Positions 53,801 through 62,191 of a stretch of 64,000 nt of DNA are shown piece after piece (the stretch's first letter is position 1; the number at the start of each line of letters is the position of its first letter). A program made the translations under genes and the position numbers. Origin of the DNA: Bacteroidota bacterium (GTDB lineage: Bacteria > Bacteroidota > Bacteroidia > Bacteroidales > F082); contig WOUZ01000015.1 of assembly GCA_009773165.1 (NCBI GenBank), positions 1 through 64,000 on the forward strand, given 5' to 3'. The notes beneath the pieces were generated by a model. It worked only from the letters and a program-made list of their open reading frames with translations, was not told where the DNA came from and did no database searches.

Positions 53801-54895
53801 TTAGAACTTATAACCTGTCACTTCCATAATTTTACGAATCAAATCGGTGTTATCATATTGCCCTGTAAAAGCTTCAGCACCAACTCCAAAAGCATAAACA
53901 GGAACCATTATTCCGGTATGATCACCAGTTGAAAAGTCGAATCTGTAAGTTCCTTTTATTGCTCCATGAGGAAAAGTAAGGCCACCTGTTTCGTGATCAG
54001 CAGTAACAATGACTAAAGTCTCAGGGTTTTCTTTTAAAAAATTAAGCGCTACTCCTACTGTCTCATCAAAATCCCTCATTTCAGAAATAAGGTATGCTGA
54101 GTCATTGGCATGGCCAGCCCAATCAATTTGAGAGCCTTCAACCATTAGGAAAAATCCTTTAGGGTGTTTTCCAAGCGTTTCTAAAGCTATTTGTGTTCCA
54201 TCTGGCAAAAGTTTACCTCTACCCTCAAGCATTTTTACAGGATGCACCGAATCACTGAGGATCAATAACTTAGATGATCCTTTTTTAATGTTTGCTGAAA
54301 GTTTATCATAAAAAACAAAGCCTTTTGACTCCATCTCCTTCGTCAGAGACCTTCCGTCCTTGCGTTTGTTAAAATGCTTCAAACCGCCTCCAATCACTAC
54401 GTCGACAGGTGAGTTTAAGTAATCAAGTGCAATAGCTTCAGAATGGTTTCTGCTAACATCCTTTGCTATGAAACTAGCCGGAGTGGCATGAGTTACAGCA
54501 CAACTAACTACAACACCAGTAGACAAGCCTTTTGAAGCAAAAATATCAAGCATACTAGGTACCTCAACACTGTCGGGTGTCATACCAATCATTCCATTCT
54601 TGGTTTTAAATCCGGTAGCAATTGCAGTTCCACCTGCTCCGCTATCAGTTACTTCATCATTGGATGAGTGTGTTGTCATCATACCAACATGAGTTGATTT
54701 TAGAATGTTTAAAGGTGTTTCAGATGTTAGTTTCGCACCATATACCTGAGCCAGGCCCATTCCGTCACCAATTAAAAGAATTACATTTTTTGGCTTACCT
54801 TCATTTTTTTGTTTTGGCTGTGCGTTGACGACAAAGCTAACAAGCATGATTGAAAGAGAAAATAAAACGATAAAAGTGCGATGCAACATTTTCAT
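53801..54895 (-). CDS. Alkaline phosphatase (exported)
   Basis: 364-residue phosphomonoesterase of the PhoA family, hydrolysing phosphate monoesters in the periplasm or outside. The ATG at 54895 (MKMLHRTF) starts a signal peptide ending VNAQ; a TTG further upstream lies inside the neighbouring gene and is not used. The nucleophile Ser is in DSGAGGT (Ser85), metal ligands are in LIGDGMG (Asp44), the DHETGG motif, and the GDHTGI motif. Short form of PhoA (no large insertions). It overlaps nothing but is only 10 bp downstream of the metallophosphoesterase gene stop, so the two phosphatase genes are co-transcribed. No Pho box is recognisable. Confidence 0.92.
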   Translation of the reverse strand: MKMLHRTFIVLFSLSIMLVSFVVNAQPKQKNEGKPKNVILLIGDGMGLAQVYGAKLTSETPLNILKSTHVGMMTTHSSNDEVTDSGAGGTAIATGFKTKNGMIGMTPDSVEVPSMLDIFASKGLSTGVVVSCAVTHATPASFIAKDVSRNHSEAIALDYLNSPVDVVIGGGLKHFNKRKDGRSLTKEMESKGFVFYDKLSANIKKGSSKLLILSDSVHPVKMLEGRGKLLPDGTQIALETLGKHPKGFFLMVEGSQIDWAGHANDSAYLISEMRDFDETVGVALNFLKENPETLVIVTADHETGGLTFPHGAIKGTYRFDFSTGDHTGIMVPVYAFGVGAEAFTGQYDNTDLIRKIMEVTGYKF

Positions 54896-54905
54896 TATTC
54901 TGGTA

Positions 54906-56243
54906 TTAAGATTTAAGTTCAAAAATAGTTATTTCTGGCAAAATGCCAATACGTCCCGGATATCCAATTGAGCCTAATCCGCGGTTGACATAAAGCCGTT
55001 GTTGACTCGACTCATTCTCATACAAACCAGCCCATTGTTTGTACATATATTGTGCAGGACTCCATTTTAATCCGGGTATCTCGATGCCAAATTGAAAACC
55101 GTGTGTATGTCCGGAAAGTGTGAGTTGAATGTCCTGATGTTCTTTTAAAACAACAGAATCCCAATGACTTGGATCGTGCGAAAGCAGGATTTTTGCTGAA
55201 ACCTGACCAATACCCTTTTGAGCTTTTATGATACTTCCAAGCCGTGGGAAACGTGTATTCTGACTCCAGTTTTCGACACCAATAACAGCAATTTTATCCA
55301 TTCCCTTAGATATGATCACATGGTCATTACGTAATAACTTCCAACCAATCTGATGGTAAAATTGATAGAGGTCTTCCATGTTTTTCTGCTTTTCACCAGC
55401 ATCAGGCCAATTTACATAATCGCCATAATCATGATTACCGAGTATAGCCAAGACACCATCAGGTGCTTTGAGAGCAGTAAGAATTTCTTTGAAGCGGTAA
55501 GCCTCATCAGTGGTGTAATTTACGAGGTCGCCGGTAAAAACAATCAGATCTGCATTCATATTGTTGATCTCTGCCACAGCTTTCTCCATGGGATCTGTAT
55601 GCGACCATGTTCCTAGATGAAGATCTGAAATTTGAATAATCCTGTAATTACTAAATGCATCAGGTAGACCAGGAATAGTAATACTCAATCTTTTGGTAGT
55701 AAAATCGTGCACCCATTTAAACATCCCCATGAACATGGAACTCACCACCAGGCCTCCTGTCAGCAAAGCAATATTCTCCAGGAATTTACGACGTGTTACA
55801 GGAGTATCATCCGTATCTTCAACAGGCTTCTTTCGATTGAGAAACAACTTGTTTAGTTTATCGATCAAGCGAACAAGGTCGGTTAGTCCCAGAACTACAG
55901 CCATAAAAAACTTCGCTATATAAAACGAAAATATGGATCCGAAGACCACACTTCTTGCCATTGGATTCCACTGATTTCCAGGTACAAAAACCAGAACTAT
56001 GGTTGAAACCAGCAATAACAACATGGGTAACCAATACACAAAAGCTGTGAGAAGTTTGATTAGTCTGCTATAGGTAAAAACTTTCTTTTTGAACAATCCC
56101 CAAACATAATAATCCAGCAAAAAGAGCAAGACCAGCGCCGGGTATCTATTGATATTCTTTGGAAAAGCAATGGAGGTTAACAGGTAGCCAACAAGTATCA
56201 GCAGCAGTACGATGATAAGTGTTACAATATTTTTTTTTCTCAT
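54906..56243 (-). CDS. Membrane metallophosphoesterase (YkuE/YaeI-like)
   Basis: 445-residue protein with four membrane helices in the first 130 residues, then a linker with RRKFLENIALLTGG helix, then a calcineurin-like phosphoesterase domain (about 200-440). Metal-site motifs: ISDLHLG, TGDLVN, GNHDYG, and SGHTHG near the C-terminus. The family includes UDP-2,3-diacylglucosamine-pyrophosphatase-like and lipid phosphatase enzymes; the substrate is unknown. The start is the ATG at 56243; the upstream TTG (56255) lies in the -7 box TACTTTTG (complement of 56253-56260), which would give a nearly leaderless transcript. Heads the two-gene phosphatase unit. Confidence 0.9.
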   Translation of the reverse strand: MRKKNIVTLIIVLLLILVGYLLTSIAFPKNINRYPALVLLFLLDYYVWGLFKKKVFTYSRLIKLLTAFVYWLPMLLLLVSTIVLVFVPGNQWNPMARSVVFGSIFSFYIAKFFMAVVLGLTDLVRLIDKLNKLFLNRKKPVEDTDDTPVTRRKFLENIALLTGGLVVSSMFMGMFKWVHDFTTKRLSITIPGLPDAFSNYRIIQISDLHLGTWSHTDPMEKAVAEINNMNADLIVFTGDLVNYTTDEAYRFKEILTALKAPDGVLAILGNHDYGDYVNWPDAGEKQKNMEDLYQFYHQIGWKLLRNDHVIISKGMDKIAVIGVENWSQNTRFPRLGSIIKAQKGIGQVSAKILLSHDPSHWDSVVLKEHQDIQLTLSGHTHGFQFGIEIPGLKWSPAQYMYKQWAGLYENESSQQRLYVNRGLGSIGYPGRIGILPEITIFELKS

Positions 56244-56407
56244 AAGGCGGGGCAAAAGTACTAAAACTTGCCACAGCAGGATTCATGTTTAGGAAAATTA
56301 ACACATTAATCATATTGCATTAGTATTTGAATACGAACAGATTAGTTTTGACGAGTGCTTTAATTAATCCCTATCTTCCAAATAATAAAAAAAATTATCA
56401 AAAAAAA

Positions 56408-56438
56408 TTTGCGCATATGGATGATTTAGCTAATTTTG
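56408..56438 (+). promoter_or_regulatory. Promoter of the tRNA-Pro/tRNA-Ser unit
   Basis: TTTG (56408-56411), a 19-bp spacer, TAATTTTG (56431-56438) followed by GCACC. Exact match to the Bacteroidota consensus, 33 bp upstream of the tRNA-Pro 5' end. Confidence 0.7.
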
Positions 56439-56470
56439 CACCTCCTTTTAAGGGAACGTTCTTAACACAT

Positions 56471-56545
56471 CGGGGCATAGCGCAGCCCGGCTAGCGCACC
56501 TGCTTTGGGAGCAGGGGGTCGCAGGTTCGAATCCTGCTGCCCCGA
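56471..56545 (+). tRNA. tRNA-Pro(TGG)
   Basis: 75-nt cloverleaf. The acceptor stem CGGGGCA (56471-56477) pairs with TGCCCCG (56538-56544), discriminator A at 56545. Anticodon stem 56499-56503 with loop TTTGGGA; anticodon TGG at 56506-56508 decodes CCA (Pro). First of a two-tRNA unit. Confidence 0.95.
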
Positions 56546-56574
56546 CATATAAAATCTCTTACTCGAAAGAGGAT

Positions 56575-56663
<89 letters not shown>

Positions 56664-56684
56664 TCAGAAGCCTAAAATCTAAGG

Positions 56685-56722
56685 AAAACCACTAAAAACT
56701 GCACATTTTTAGTGGTTTTTTG
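56685..56722 (+). terminator. Terminator of the tRNA-Pro/tRNA-Ser unit
   Basis: A 14-bp perfect inverted repeat (56685-56698 AAAACCACTAAAAA with 56706-56719) and a T-run, 22 nt after the tRNA-Ser 3' end. Confidence 0.85.
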
Positions 56723-57067
56723 CTTTTTAGGGGTGTTTTAGATGCATATAAAAGCATCTGTAACAATCTTATTCGGAGCAGAAAACGCCACTAAAAAAAA
56801 CTGCACCGAATAAGGTTCTTTTTCAGTAGCGTCATATCAAGGCAATAAGTCAGAAATATCCTAAGCCGGATACATCATAAACATTTAGTTTTCTAATAAA
56901 TAAAGTCCTGAAATTAACTCTTAAGGATAAAATTTAGCATTCATTTTTGCATATTCAAACCTCAAAGAATCCTAAAAGTGATTTTTGTTTTTGAATAAAG
57001 TCCAATCTACTATTCAAAATGTGATTTTCAATCACTACTACTGAATTTTAAAAACTTAATGATTGAA
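56723..57067. other. Intergenic region with inverted repeats next to tRNA-Ser
   Basis: About 345 bases without a gene. It contains a 9-bp inverted repeat CTTATTCGG (56768-56776) / CCGAATAAG (56806-56814) enclosing a partial copy of the terminator stem (GAAAACGCCACTAAAA), and a 9-bp repeat TTTTGAATA/TATTCAAAA (56989/57011) before the dnaJ-like stop. No integrase or IS frame is seen. Confidence 0.5.
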
Positions 57068-57955
57068 TCACATTCTAGCCAATTCAGCAAACAAAGCTTT
57101 CTGATTATCCGTAAGATTCGTTGGAATTGCTATTGAAAATGTGATAAACAAATCACCAAACTGACCTTCCTTTTTATAAACAGGAAAACCTTTTCCCTTT
57201 AATTTTAATTTTCCACCATTCTGCATACCAGGTTTGATGGTGAGCTTGACTTTTCCGTCGAGTGTGTCTGTTGTTATCTCGCCACCCAACACTGCCGTGT
57301 AAAGGTCAAGACTGACTTTCGTGTACAAATTGTTACCCAATCGTTTAAATGTGGGGTGATTGATTATCGAGAAACTAATATACAGATCGCCATTTGCTCC
57401 GCCATTAACCCCTTGTCCGCCATGACCTGCAATTTTGATTGTTTGATCATTTTCAATTCCTGCAGGGATTGTAATTCTGATGTTTTTTCCGTTTACTGTT
57501 AAGGTTTGTTGGTGACTTACAGAGGCTTCCAACAGGTTAAGGGTTAATTGAGCAGTATAATCTTCTCCTCGTGGTCGGGTCTGACGACCTCTGCTGTTAC
57601 CCGGAGCGCCTCCAAAAAAGGCTTCGAAAAAATCAGAAAAGTCGTTTTCATTTCCGGATCCTGAAAATGCTTGCCTTCTGTTATTTGATGATTGGCTCTG
57701 TTGCTGCCTTGCATTTTCAAATTGTTCGGCATGCTGCCAATCCTTACCATACTGATCGTATTTCTTTCGTTTCTCCGGGTCACTCAGCACCTCATTAGCT
57801 TCATTGATTTGCTGAAAATTGGCCTTTGCGCCCTTATCATCCGGGTTCAAATCGGGATGGTACTTTCGTGCCAGTTTACGGTAGGCTTTTTTTATGAGAG
57901 CAGGCGTTGCAGCTTTATCTATTCCCAATATTTTGTAATAGTCAATATAATCCAT
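57068..57955 (-). CDS. DnaJ-type co-chaperone (CbpA-like)
   Basis: 295-residue J-domain protein. J domain (about 4-70) with the HPD tripeptide at 33-35 (KYHPDLNP), a Gly/Phe and Ser/Asn/Gln-rich linker (about 80-120), then two C-terminal beta-domains (about 130-290) of the DnaJ class II type without the zinc-finger, the CbpA layout. It stimulates DnaK ATPase and may bind nascent or misfolded proteins. [10 protein letters not shown] and the C-terminal [17 protein letters not shown] segments are recognisable. No dnaK or grpE is nearby. It lies downstream (57068) of a tRNA unit on the other strand. Confidence 0.9.
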   Translation of the reverse strand: MDYIDYYKILGIDKAATPALIKKAYRKLARKYHPDLNPDDKGAKANFQQINEANEVLSDPEKRKKYDQYGKDWQHAEQFENARQQQSQSSNNRRQAFSGSGNENDFSDFFEAFFGGAPGNSRGRQTRPRGEDYTAQLTLNLLEASVSHQQTLTVNGKNIRITIPAGIENDQTIKIAGHGGQGVNGGANGDLYISFSIINHPTFKRLGNNLYTKVSLDLYTAVLGGEITTDTLDGKVKLTIKPGMQNGGKLKLKGKGFPVYKKEGQFGDLFITFSIAIPTNLTDNQKALFAELARM

Positions 57956-58101
57956 TTGATAAAATTTACCTTATGTAAAATGATGAATATTAAGCATATT
58001 CACTGATTCATGAATCTGATTTTAATCCTAACCAATGAATTTTGACACGAAATCAGACTGCCGAATTTCTTCATTACAGAAGCAGACATTAGCTCATTAA
58101 T

Positions 58102-58136
58102 AAAAAAATGACCGTCACTCTACAAAGTGACGATCA
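58102..58136 (-). terminator. Terminator of the outer-membrane protein gene
   Basis: A 7-bp stem CGTCACT (58113-58119) with AGTGACG (58126-58132) and a 6-nt loop, followed on the minus strand by seven T (complement of 58102-58108). It lies 25 bp beyond the stop of the 58161 gene. Confidence 0.65.
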
Positions 58137-58160
58137 GAATTTTATAGTCAATATTTTTTG

Positions 58161-58838
58161 CTAAAAGCGATATCCTATCGAAAATCCGAATCCTGTATTT
58201 TTAATTGAAGTTTCATCATTCAGGAAGCGCTTGTCTTCAGGGTTGATTTTAATCATACCAAGCTGCACATTCATCTGGGCAAACAAACCACCAGCCATTT
58301 CATAGCCGGCAAAAATATTTCCACCAGCATCAAAGGCTTTGAAATAAGTCGTTGTCAACGGGTCGCCAATTTCAACAGTATTTGAAAATTCAATAGGTGT
58401 ATCAAGTGTTGCGTCACCACCTTTTGTCACAACTTTTCCACCAATACCATATCCTACATAAGGGCCGAAACCAATCATAACAAAACCCTCACCTAGTGAA
58501 CCTTTGTACATGAAATTCAGTGGTAACTCGACGTATGATAGCTTATAAGAGCTTGTTAACGAACCAAATGTGCTTTTTGCTCCCTTTGTACTAAACAATA
58601 ACCCGGGCTGAAAGAAGAATTCGGGGATGATAGGAATCTGCGCATTTACACCAACATGGTATCCGATGAGCATATCATTTTCGAACTTGTCGCCTGTAAA
58701 GTCGGTTCCTGTCAGATTTTGTAGGTTGATGCCGCCTAAAACGGCAAAGGATACACCTGATCTGGTTGGTCCCTGGGCATTAGCCACAGCAACAGTTAAC
58801 ATCAGGATAGCAATTAAAGAAATCAATTTTGTTTTCAT
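58161..58838 (-). CDS. Outer-membrane beta-barrel protein (porin/PorT-like)
   Basis: 225-residue exported protein. Signal peptide of about 22 residues (ending ANAQ). The mature part has alternating hydrophobic strands and glycine-rich turns, ending with GFGFSIGYRF, whose terminal Phe is a usual signal for BAM-mediated outer-membrane insertion. It resembles the small 8-stranded OprF-N/PorT-like porins of Bacteroidota. It lies 30 bp downstream of the OmpA-like lipoprotein gene and is probably co-transcribed; no sequence shows a substrate. Confidence 0.8.
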   Translation of the reverse strand: MKTKLISLIAILMLTVAVANAQGPTRSGVSFAVLGGINLQNLTGTDFTGDKFENDMLIGYHVGVNAQIPIIPEFFFQPGLLFSTKGAKSTFGSLTSSYKLSYVELPLNFMYKGSLGEGFVMIGFGPYVGYGIGGKVVTKGGDATLDTPIEFSNTVEIGDPLTTTYFKAFDAGGNIFAGYEMAGGLFAQMNVQLGMIKINPEDKRFLNDETSIKNTGFGFSIGYRF

Positions 58839-58868
58839 TCTATGTAATTTTATTTTTAAGATTTTGAA

Positions 58869-59540
58869 TTAATTCGATGCATCTTTGGCAGCTTCTGACT
58901 TCATTTTATCATTGGCAGTGATAAGGAATTCAACCCGTCGATTTTGAGCGCGGCCATTTTCTGTATCGTTGTCATATTTTGGAAGTTCTTCGCCGAAACC
59001 CCTGATAGAAACCCTGTTACTTCTGATTCCTTCACTTGATAGGTATGAAGAAACAGCGCTTGCACGTTCAATAGATAAGTTTCTGTTATAATTCTCAGAA
59101 CCTTTGCTATCAGTATGTCCCTGCAATTCGATATCGGTATCCGGATAGCTGTTAAGTACCGATACGAGTTTATTCAGATTGGATTTAGCATCATAGGTCA
59201 AGCCCGACTTGTCGAAGCCAAACAAAATATTGCTATTAAACTCTACAACAATACCTTCGCCCACACGTTCAACTTTAGCCTCAGGAATTGCCGCTTCAAT
59301 TTCCTTTGCCTGCTTGTCCATTTTGTGTCCTATTATGGCTCCTGTTGTTCCGCCAACAGCAGCACCTATTATTGCGCCAAGAGCAGTATTGCCTGCGACA
59401 TTGCCAACCACAGCTCCCATTGCTCCACCTGTGGCAGTTCCTACTACTGCTCCTTTTTGGGTTTTGTTTAAGGACGCACAACTTGTAAATAACATTGCGG
59501 CACTAATGCCCACAACCAGACTCATTTTAACTACTTTCAT
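58869..59540 (-). CDS. OmpA-family lipoprotein with glycine-zipper region
   Basis: 223-residue lipoprotein with lipobox FTSC (Cys21). Residues about 28-75 are a Gly/Ala-rich glycine-zipper (TGGAMGAVVG, AAVGGTTGAIIG), then a short linker and an OmpA C-terminal peptidoglycan-binding domain (about 105-212) with LQGHTDSKGSENYN and RVSIRGFGEELP. This is the YiaD-like arrangement: the lipid anchor and zipper associate with a membrane and the OmpA domain grips peptidoglycan. The product tail is acidic (KSEAAKDASN). Upstream of it on the minus strand is a 380-bp non-coding gap. Confidence 0.88.
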   Translation of the reverse strand: MKVVKMSLVVGISAAMLFTSCASLNKTQKGAVVGTATGGAMGAVVGNVAGNTALGAIIGAAVGGTTGAIIGHKMDKQAKEIEAAIPEAKVERVGEGIVVEFNSNILFGFDKSGLTYDAKSNLNKLVSVLNSYPDTDIELQGHTDSKGSENYNRNLSIERASAVSSYLSSEGIRSNRVSIRGFGEELPKYDNDTENGRAQNRRVEFLITANDKMKSEAAKDASN

Positions 59541-59922
59541 TTTAATTTGTGTTAAATGTTTAATTAACGCTTCGATCCATCCGACAGGATTTTGGCGTAG
59601 AAAATTTATTTTCTAATGTTGAAAACTTCAACCTTCCAGCATCTGTCAAACCGGGAAAAGTTTAAGAAACTTATTCCTTCTTCGACTGTACATATCAGGA
59701 CAAATTATCAAGGCACAAAATTCATTGCTTTAATACCTATAATTGTTACACAAAACTGAAAAGAAATTACATTATTCACACTAACTCAATGATGAACCTA
59801 TATAGTGATTGTGTAACGCGTGTGTGAATCATGAAAAGTGTGAATTATGTATGTTTTAGCGCAACATATGTAACACAATCCAACTCTCCAATGATCAACT
59901 TTGCCAAACTAAAACATTGATA
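59541..59922. other. Intergenic region with repeated GTGTGAAT motif
   Basis: About 380 bases between the divergent OmpA-like gene and the small ORF. It contains GTGTGAAT at 59822-59829 and 59838-59845 (16 bp apart) and its inverse ATTCACAC at 59774-59781; a further direct copy is at 60239-60246 beyond the small ORF. The motif may be a binding site for a regulator of the downstream signalling block. A CAACTTTG box (one mismatch to TAnnTTTG) lies at 59896-59903. Confidence 0.45.
59896..59903 (+). promoter_or_regulatory. Weak candidate -7 box of the small ORF
   Basis: CAACTTTG differs by one base from TAnnTTTG and is followed by GCC. It would give a leader of only about 13 nt before the ATG at 59923. 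No clear -33 TTTG at 19-20 bp. Confidence 0.3.
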
Positions 59923-60189
59923 ATGAAAACAAAACCCTTTATTCAAAACCAGCTTACAGCACATTCAGAAGACGAAGAAAATCTCGATGTCAATCTAAGT
60001 GCTGAGCATGTAACTGGTGAAATTATTTCGAAAGAAGCCGTGCGCCTTGACGACCTCACTGTCAGAAATTTGTCGTCGCCATTTGATTTATTCGAAAATG
60101 TGTCTACTGGCAGCAACAGCATTGAAGACCGAAACCGTGGAGTTACCAATTCTAATTTACCACATTCGGAACCAAGTCCGGAGAGTTAA
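59923..60189 (+). CDS. Small hypothetical acidic protein
   Basis: 88 residues from the ATG at 59923 (a TTG 6 nt upstream is also in frame). I do not recognise it. The sequence is polar and acidic (many D, E, S and N), with an LFENVSTGSNS segment and no membrane helix or signal peptide. It lies between the GTGTGAAT-containing gap and the CHASE3 kinase gene on the same strand. A short antisense ORF overlaps it. It may be real and act with the kinase, or be a chance ORF. Confidence 0.4.
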   Translation: MKTKPFIQNQLTAHSEDEENLDVNLSAEHVTGEIISKEAVRLDDLTVRNLSSPFDLFENVSTGSNSIEDRNRGVTNSNLPHSEPSPES

Positions 60190-60299
60190 ATAGATGCAAT
60201 AATATATTGTTTTGTGAACACATTCAGACGCATGTGGAGTGTGAATCTGTGACCTAAATTAAAGACTGTAAATGTATTATTCACTTTATATTTTCTCAA

Positions 60300-61694
60300 A
60301 TGAAACTCAGCATTCTTCAAAAACTAATCATCTTCTCAACAATTATCCTGGTTGGAAATGCGATTCTGGGTTACACTGCTTATAAAAGCAAGCTGAAGCT
60401 ACTTGAGTCAGAAAAATGGGTTCAGTTTACCGAGGAAGTACTCATTAAATCGGGTGAAATACTTTCCAACGGAAAAGACATCGAATCAGCTTCGCGTGGT
60501 TTTATAATAACAAATGACAGTGATTACCTCGAACCCTTGTTTTCGGCTGAGAAAGTGATTTTTGAACAAATAGCAACACTCAGAAACCTCGTAAAGGATA
60601 ATCCGTTGCAACTGCAAAGGGTTGACACACTTGGTTATTATGTAAACAAACGCCTTGAATATTCGTTGAAAACTGTCGAATTACGTTCAAAACAAGGATT
60701 AAATGAGGCCATTGCCTTGATTTCAGATAAATATGGCAAAGTATATTCCGACGGGATGCGAAATGCTATTCAAGACATTCAAAAAGAAGAAAACCAGTTA
60801 CTTCAACAAGGCATATTGACAAATAGATCTATATCAGATAATTACAACAAATTTACAACAGTGTTTTTTGTTTTACTGTTGGCATTTACCACTATGCTGG
60901 TGATTGCTTCCGGCAGAAATATGATGAAAGAAGAAGAAAAGAAAAAACAATCAGCTGAACTTATCATTGCTAATAAAGAAATAAGTTTTCAATCACATGA
61001 AACGGAAATTCAAATGGCTGCAAACAAAGAACTTGAAACATTTAGCTATTCGGTTTCACATGATTTGAGGGCTCCTTTAAGGCATATTTCCGGTTATATT
61101 GATTTACTTATGAAAAACAATGCCTCGCAACTCAACGAAACCGGATTAAGATACCTCCATACCATCTCGGATTCAGCACATGAAATGGGCAGTCTGATTG
61201 ATGCTTTACTTACATTTTCACGATTAAGCAGAACAGAAATTCAACGCTCGGAATGCAACACGAATGATATGATCAAACAGGCCCTTAGAATTTTTGATAG
61301 CGAAATGACAGGCAGAAATATTATATTTAACACTCCGGATTTACCAGCCTCTTATGGTGATGAAAACCTTCTTAATCAGGTTTGGCAAAACTTGATATCG
61401 AATGCTCTTAAATATACACGAAATGAAGAAAAAGCAATCATTGAAATCAAAGGAGAAATTGAAAATGGCTATACACTTTTTCACATCAGCGACAATGGCG
61501 TTGGCTTCGATATGAAATATGCCGATAAACTTTTTGGGGTATTCCAACGGCTTCACAAAGTGCGGGATTTTGAAGGAATCGGAATCGGATTGGCCAATGT
61601 AAACCGCATTATTGTAAGGCATGGAGGGACCTGCCAAGCCAAAAGCGAAGAAGGAAAAGGTGCCACTTTCACCTTTAGTTTACCAAATAATTAA
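60300..61694 (+). CDS. CHASE3-domain sensor histidine kinase
   Basis: 464-residue membrane kinase. TM1 (about 8-27), a periplasmic helical CHASE3 domain (about 36-182), TM2 (about 186-204), then one copy (about 211-231) of the KKKQSAELIIANKEISFQS module that is repeated many times in the kinase at 62192, then HisKA with His254 (SVSHDLRAPLRH) and HATPase_c with NLISNALKYT, DNGVGF and GIGIGLANV. HDLRAPLRH is of the phytochrome-like/Cph1 HK type, usually paired with single-receiver proteins such as the one 18 bp downstream. It senses an unknown external signal. Start: ATG at 60300, with a TTCACTTTATATTTTC A/T-rich leader. Confidence 0.92.
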   Translation: MKLSILQKLIIFSTIILVGNAILGYTAYKSKLKLLESEKWVQFTEEVLIKSGEILSNGKDIESASRGFIITNDSDYLEPLFSAEKVIFEQIATLRNLVKDNPLQLQRVDTLGYYVNKRLEYSLKTVELRSKQGLNEAIALISDKYGKVYSDGMRNAIQDIQKEENQLLQQGILTNRSISDNYNKFTTVFFVLLLAFTTMLVIASGRNMMKEEEKKKQSAELIIANKEISFQSHETEIQMAANKELETFSYSVSHDLRAPLRHISGYIDLLMKNNASQLNETGLRYLHTISDSAHEMGSLIDALLTFSRLSRTEIQRSECNTNDMIKQALRIFDSEMTGRNIIFNTPDLPASYGDENLLNQVWQNLISNALKYTRNEEKAIIEIKGEIENGYTLFHISDNGVGFDMKYADKLFGVFQRLHKVRDFEGIGIGLANVNRIIVRHGGTCQAKSEEGKGATFTFSLPNN

Positions 61695-61712
61695 CAATTA
61701 AACTTCGAAAAA

Positions 61713-62165
61713 ATGAGCTTAGAATTAAGACGCATCCTAATTGTGGATGATAGCGCTAAAGATGTAGAATTAACAATTGCAGCACTATCTGAAAAGAACC
61801 TGGCAAATGAGGTAATAGTTGCAGAAGATGGTGTTGAAGCCCTGGATTATTTGTATAAAAGGGGTAAATTCATCAACGAAAAAGGCTCCCCCGCCGTTAT
61901 TTTGCTTGACATTAAAATGCCAAAAATGGACGGCATCGAAGTGTTGAGGCATATACGCTCCGACCCAAAATTCAAATTCATACCCGTAATCATGGTTACT
62001 TCTTCACGTGAAGAAAAGGATCTGGTGGAAAGCTACAAGCTGGGTGCTAATTCCTATGTGGTTAAACCTGTTGATATTATGCAGTTTATTGATGCACTTA
62101 AAGTGCTCGGACAGTATTGGGCTATCATTAACGAACCACCCCCAGTTAATATGAAGTTAATTTAG
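61713..62165 (+). CDS. Response regulator receiver protein (Rcp1-like)
   Basis: 150-residue CheY-like protein with an extended C-terminus. VDDSAKDVELT (acidic pair at 11-13), phosphoacceptor Asp66 (LLDIKMPKMDG), SSREEKD and the VVKPVDI lysine motif are all seen; the loop GKFINEKGSP before strand 3 is the Rcp1 type that pairs with phytochrome-like kinases. It follows the CHASE3 kinase by 18 bp and precedes the repeat kinase by 26 bp; both are candidates to phosphorylate it. No output domain. Confidence 0.92.
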   Translation: MSLELRRILIVDDSAKDVELTIAALSEKNLANEVIVAEDGVEALDYLYKRGKFINEKGSPAVILLDIKMPKMDGIEVLRHIRSDPKFKFIPVIMVTSSREEKDLVESYKLGANSYVVKPVDIMQFIDALKVLGQYWAIINEPPPVNMKLI

Positions 62166-62191
62166 AAACCGGGAAGTCATGGACTGTAACA

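Noticed and set aside
54896-54922. TTG start giving nine additional residues for the alkaline phosphatase
   Set aside because: It lies in the end of the upstream gene and precedes the signal peptide; the ATG at 54895 gives a standard signal sequence.
56244-56255. TTG start of the metallophosphoesterase gene
   Set aside because: It lies within a TAnnTTTG promoter box; the ATG at 56243 gives MRKKN followed directly by the membrane helices.
56989-57019. 9-bp inverted repeat TTTTGAATA/TATTCAAAA as a terminator of the dnaJ-like gene
   Set aside because: A/T-only arms without a following T-run on the minus strand; too weak to call.
59100-59616. Several 60-135-codon + strand frames across the OmpA-like gene
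   Set aside because: All are antisense shadows of the glycine-zipper and OmpA coding sequence (Pro/Ala/Ile/Thr-rich repeats); the minus-strand frame carries the lipobox and OmpA motifs.
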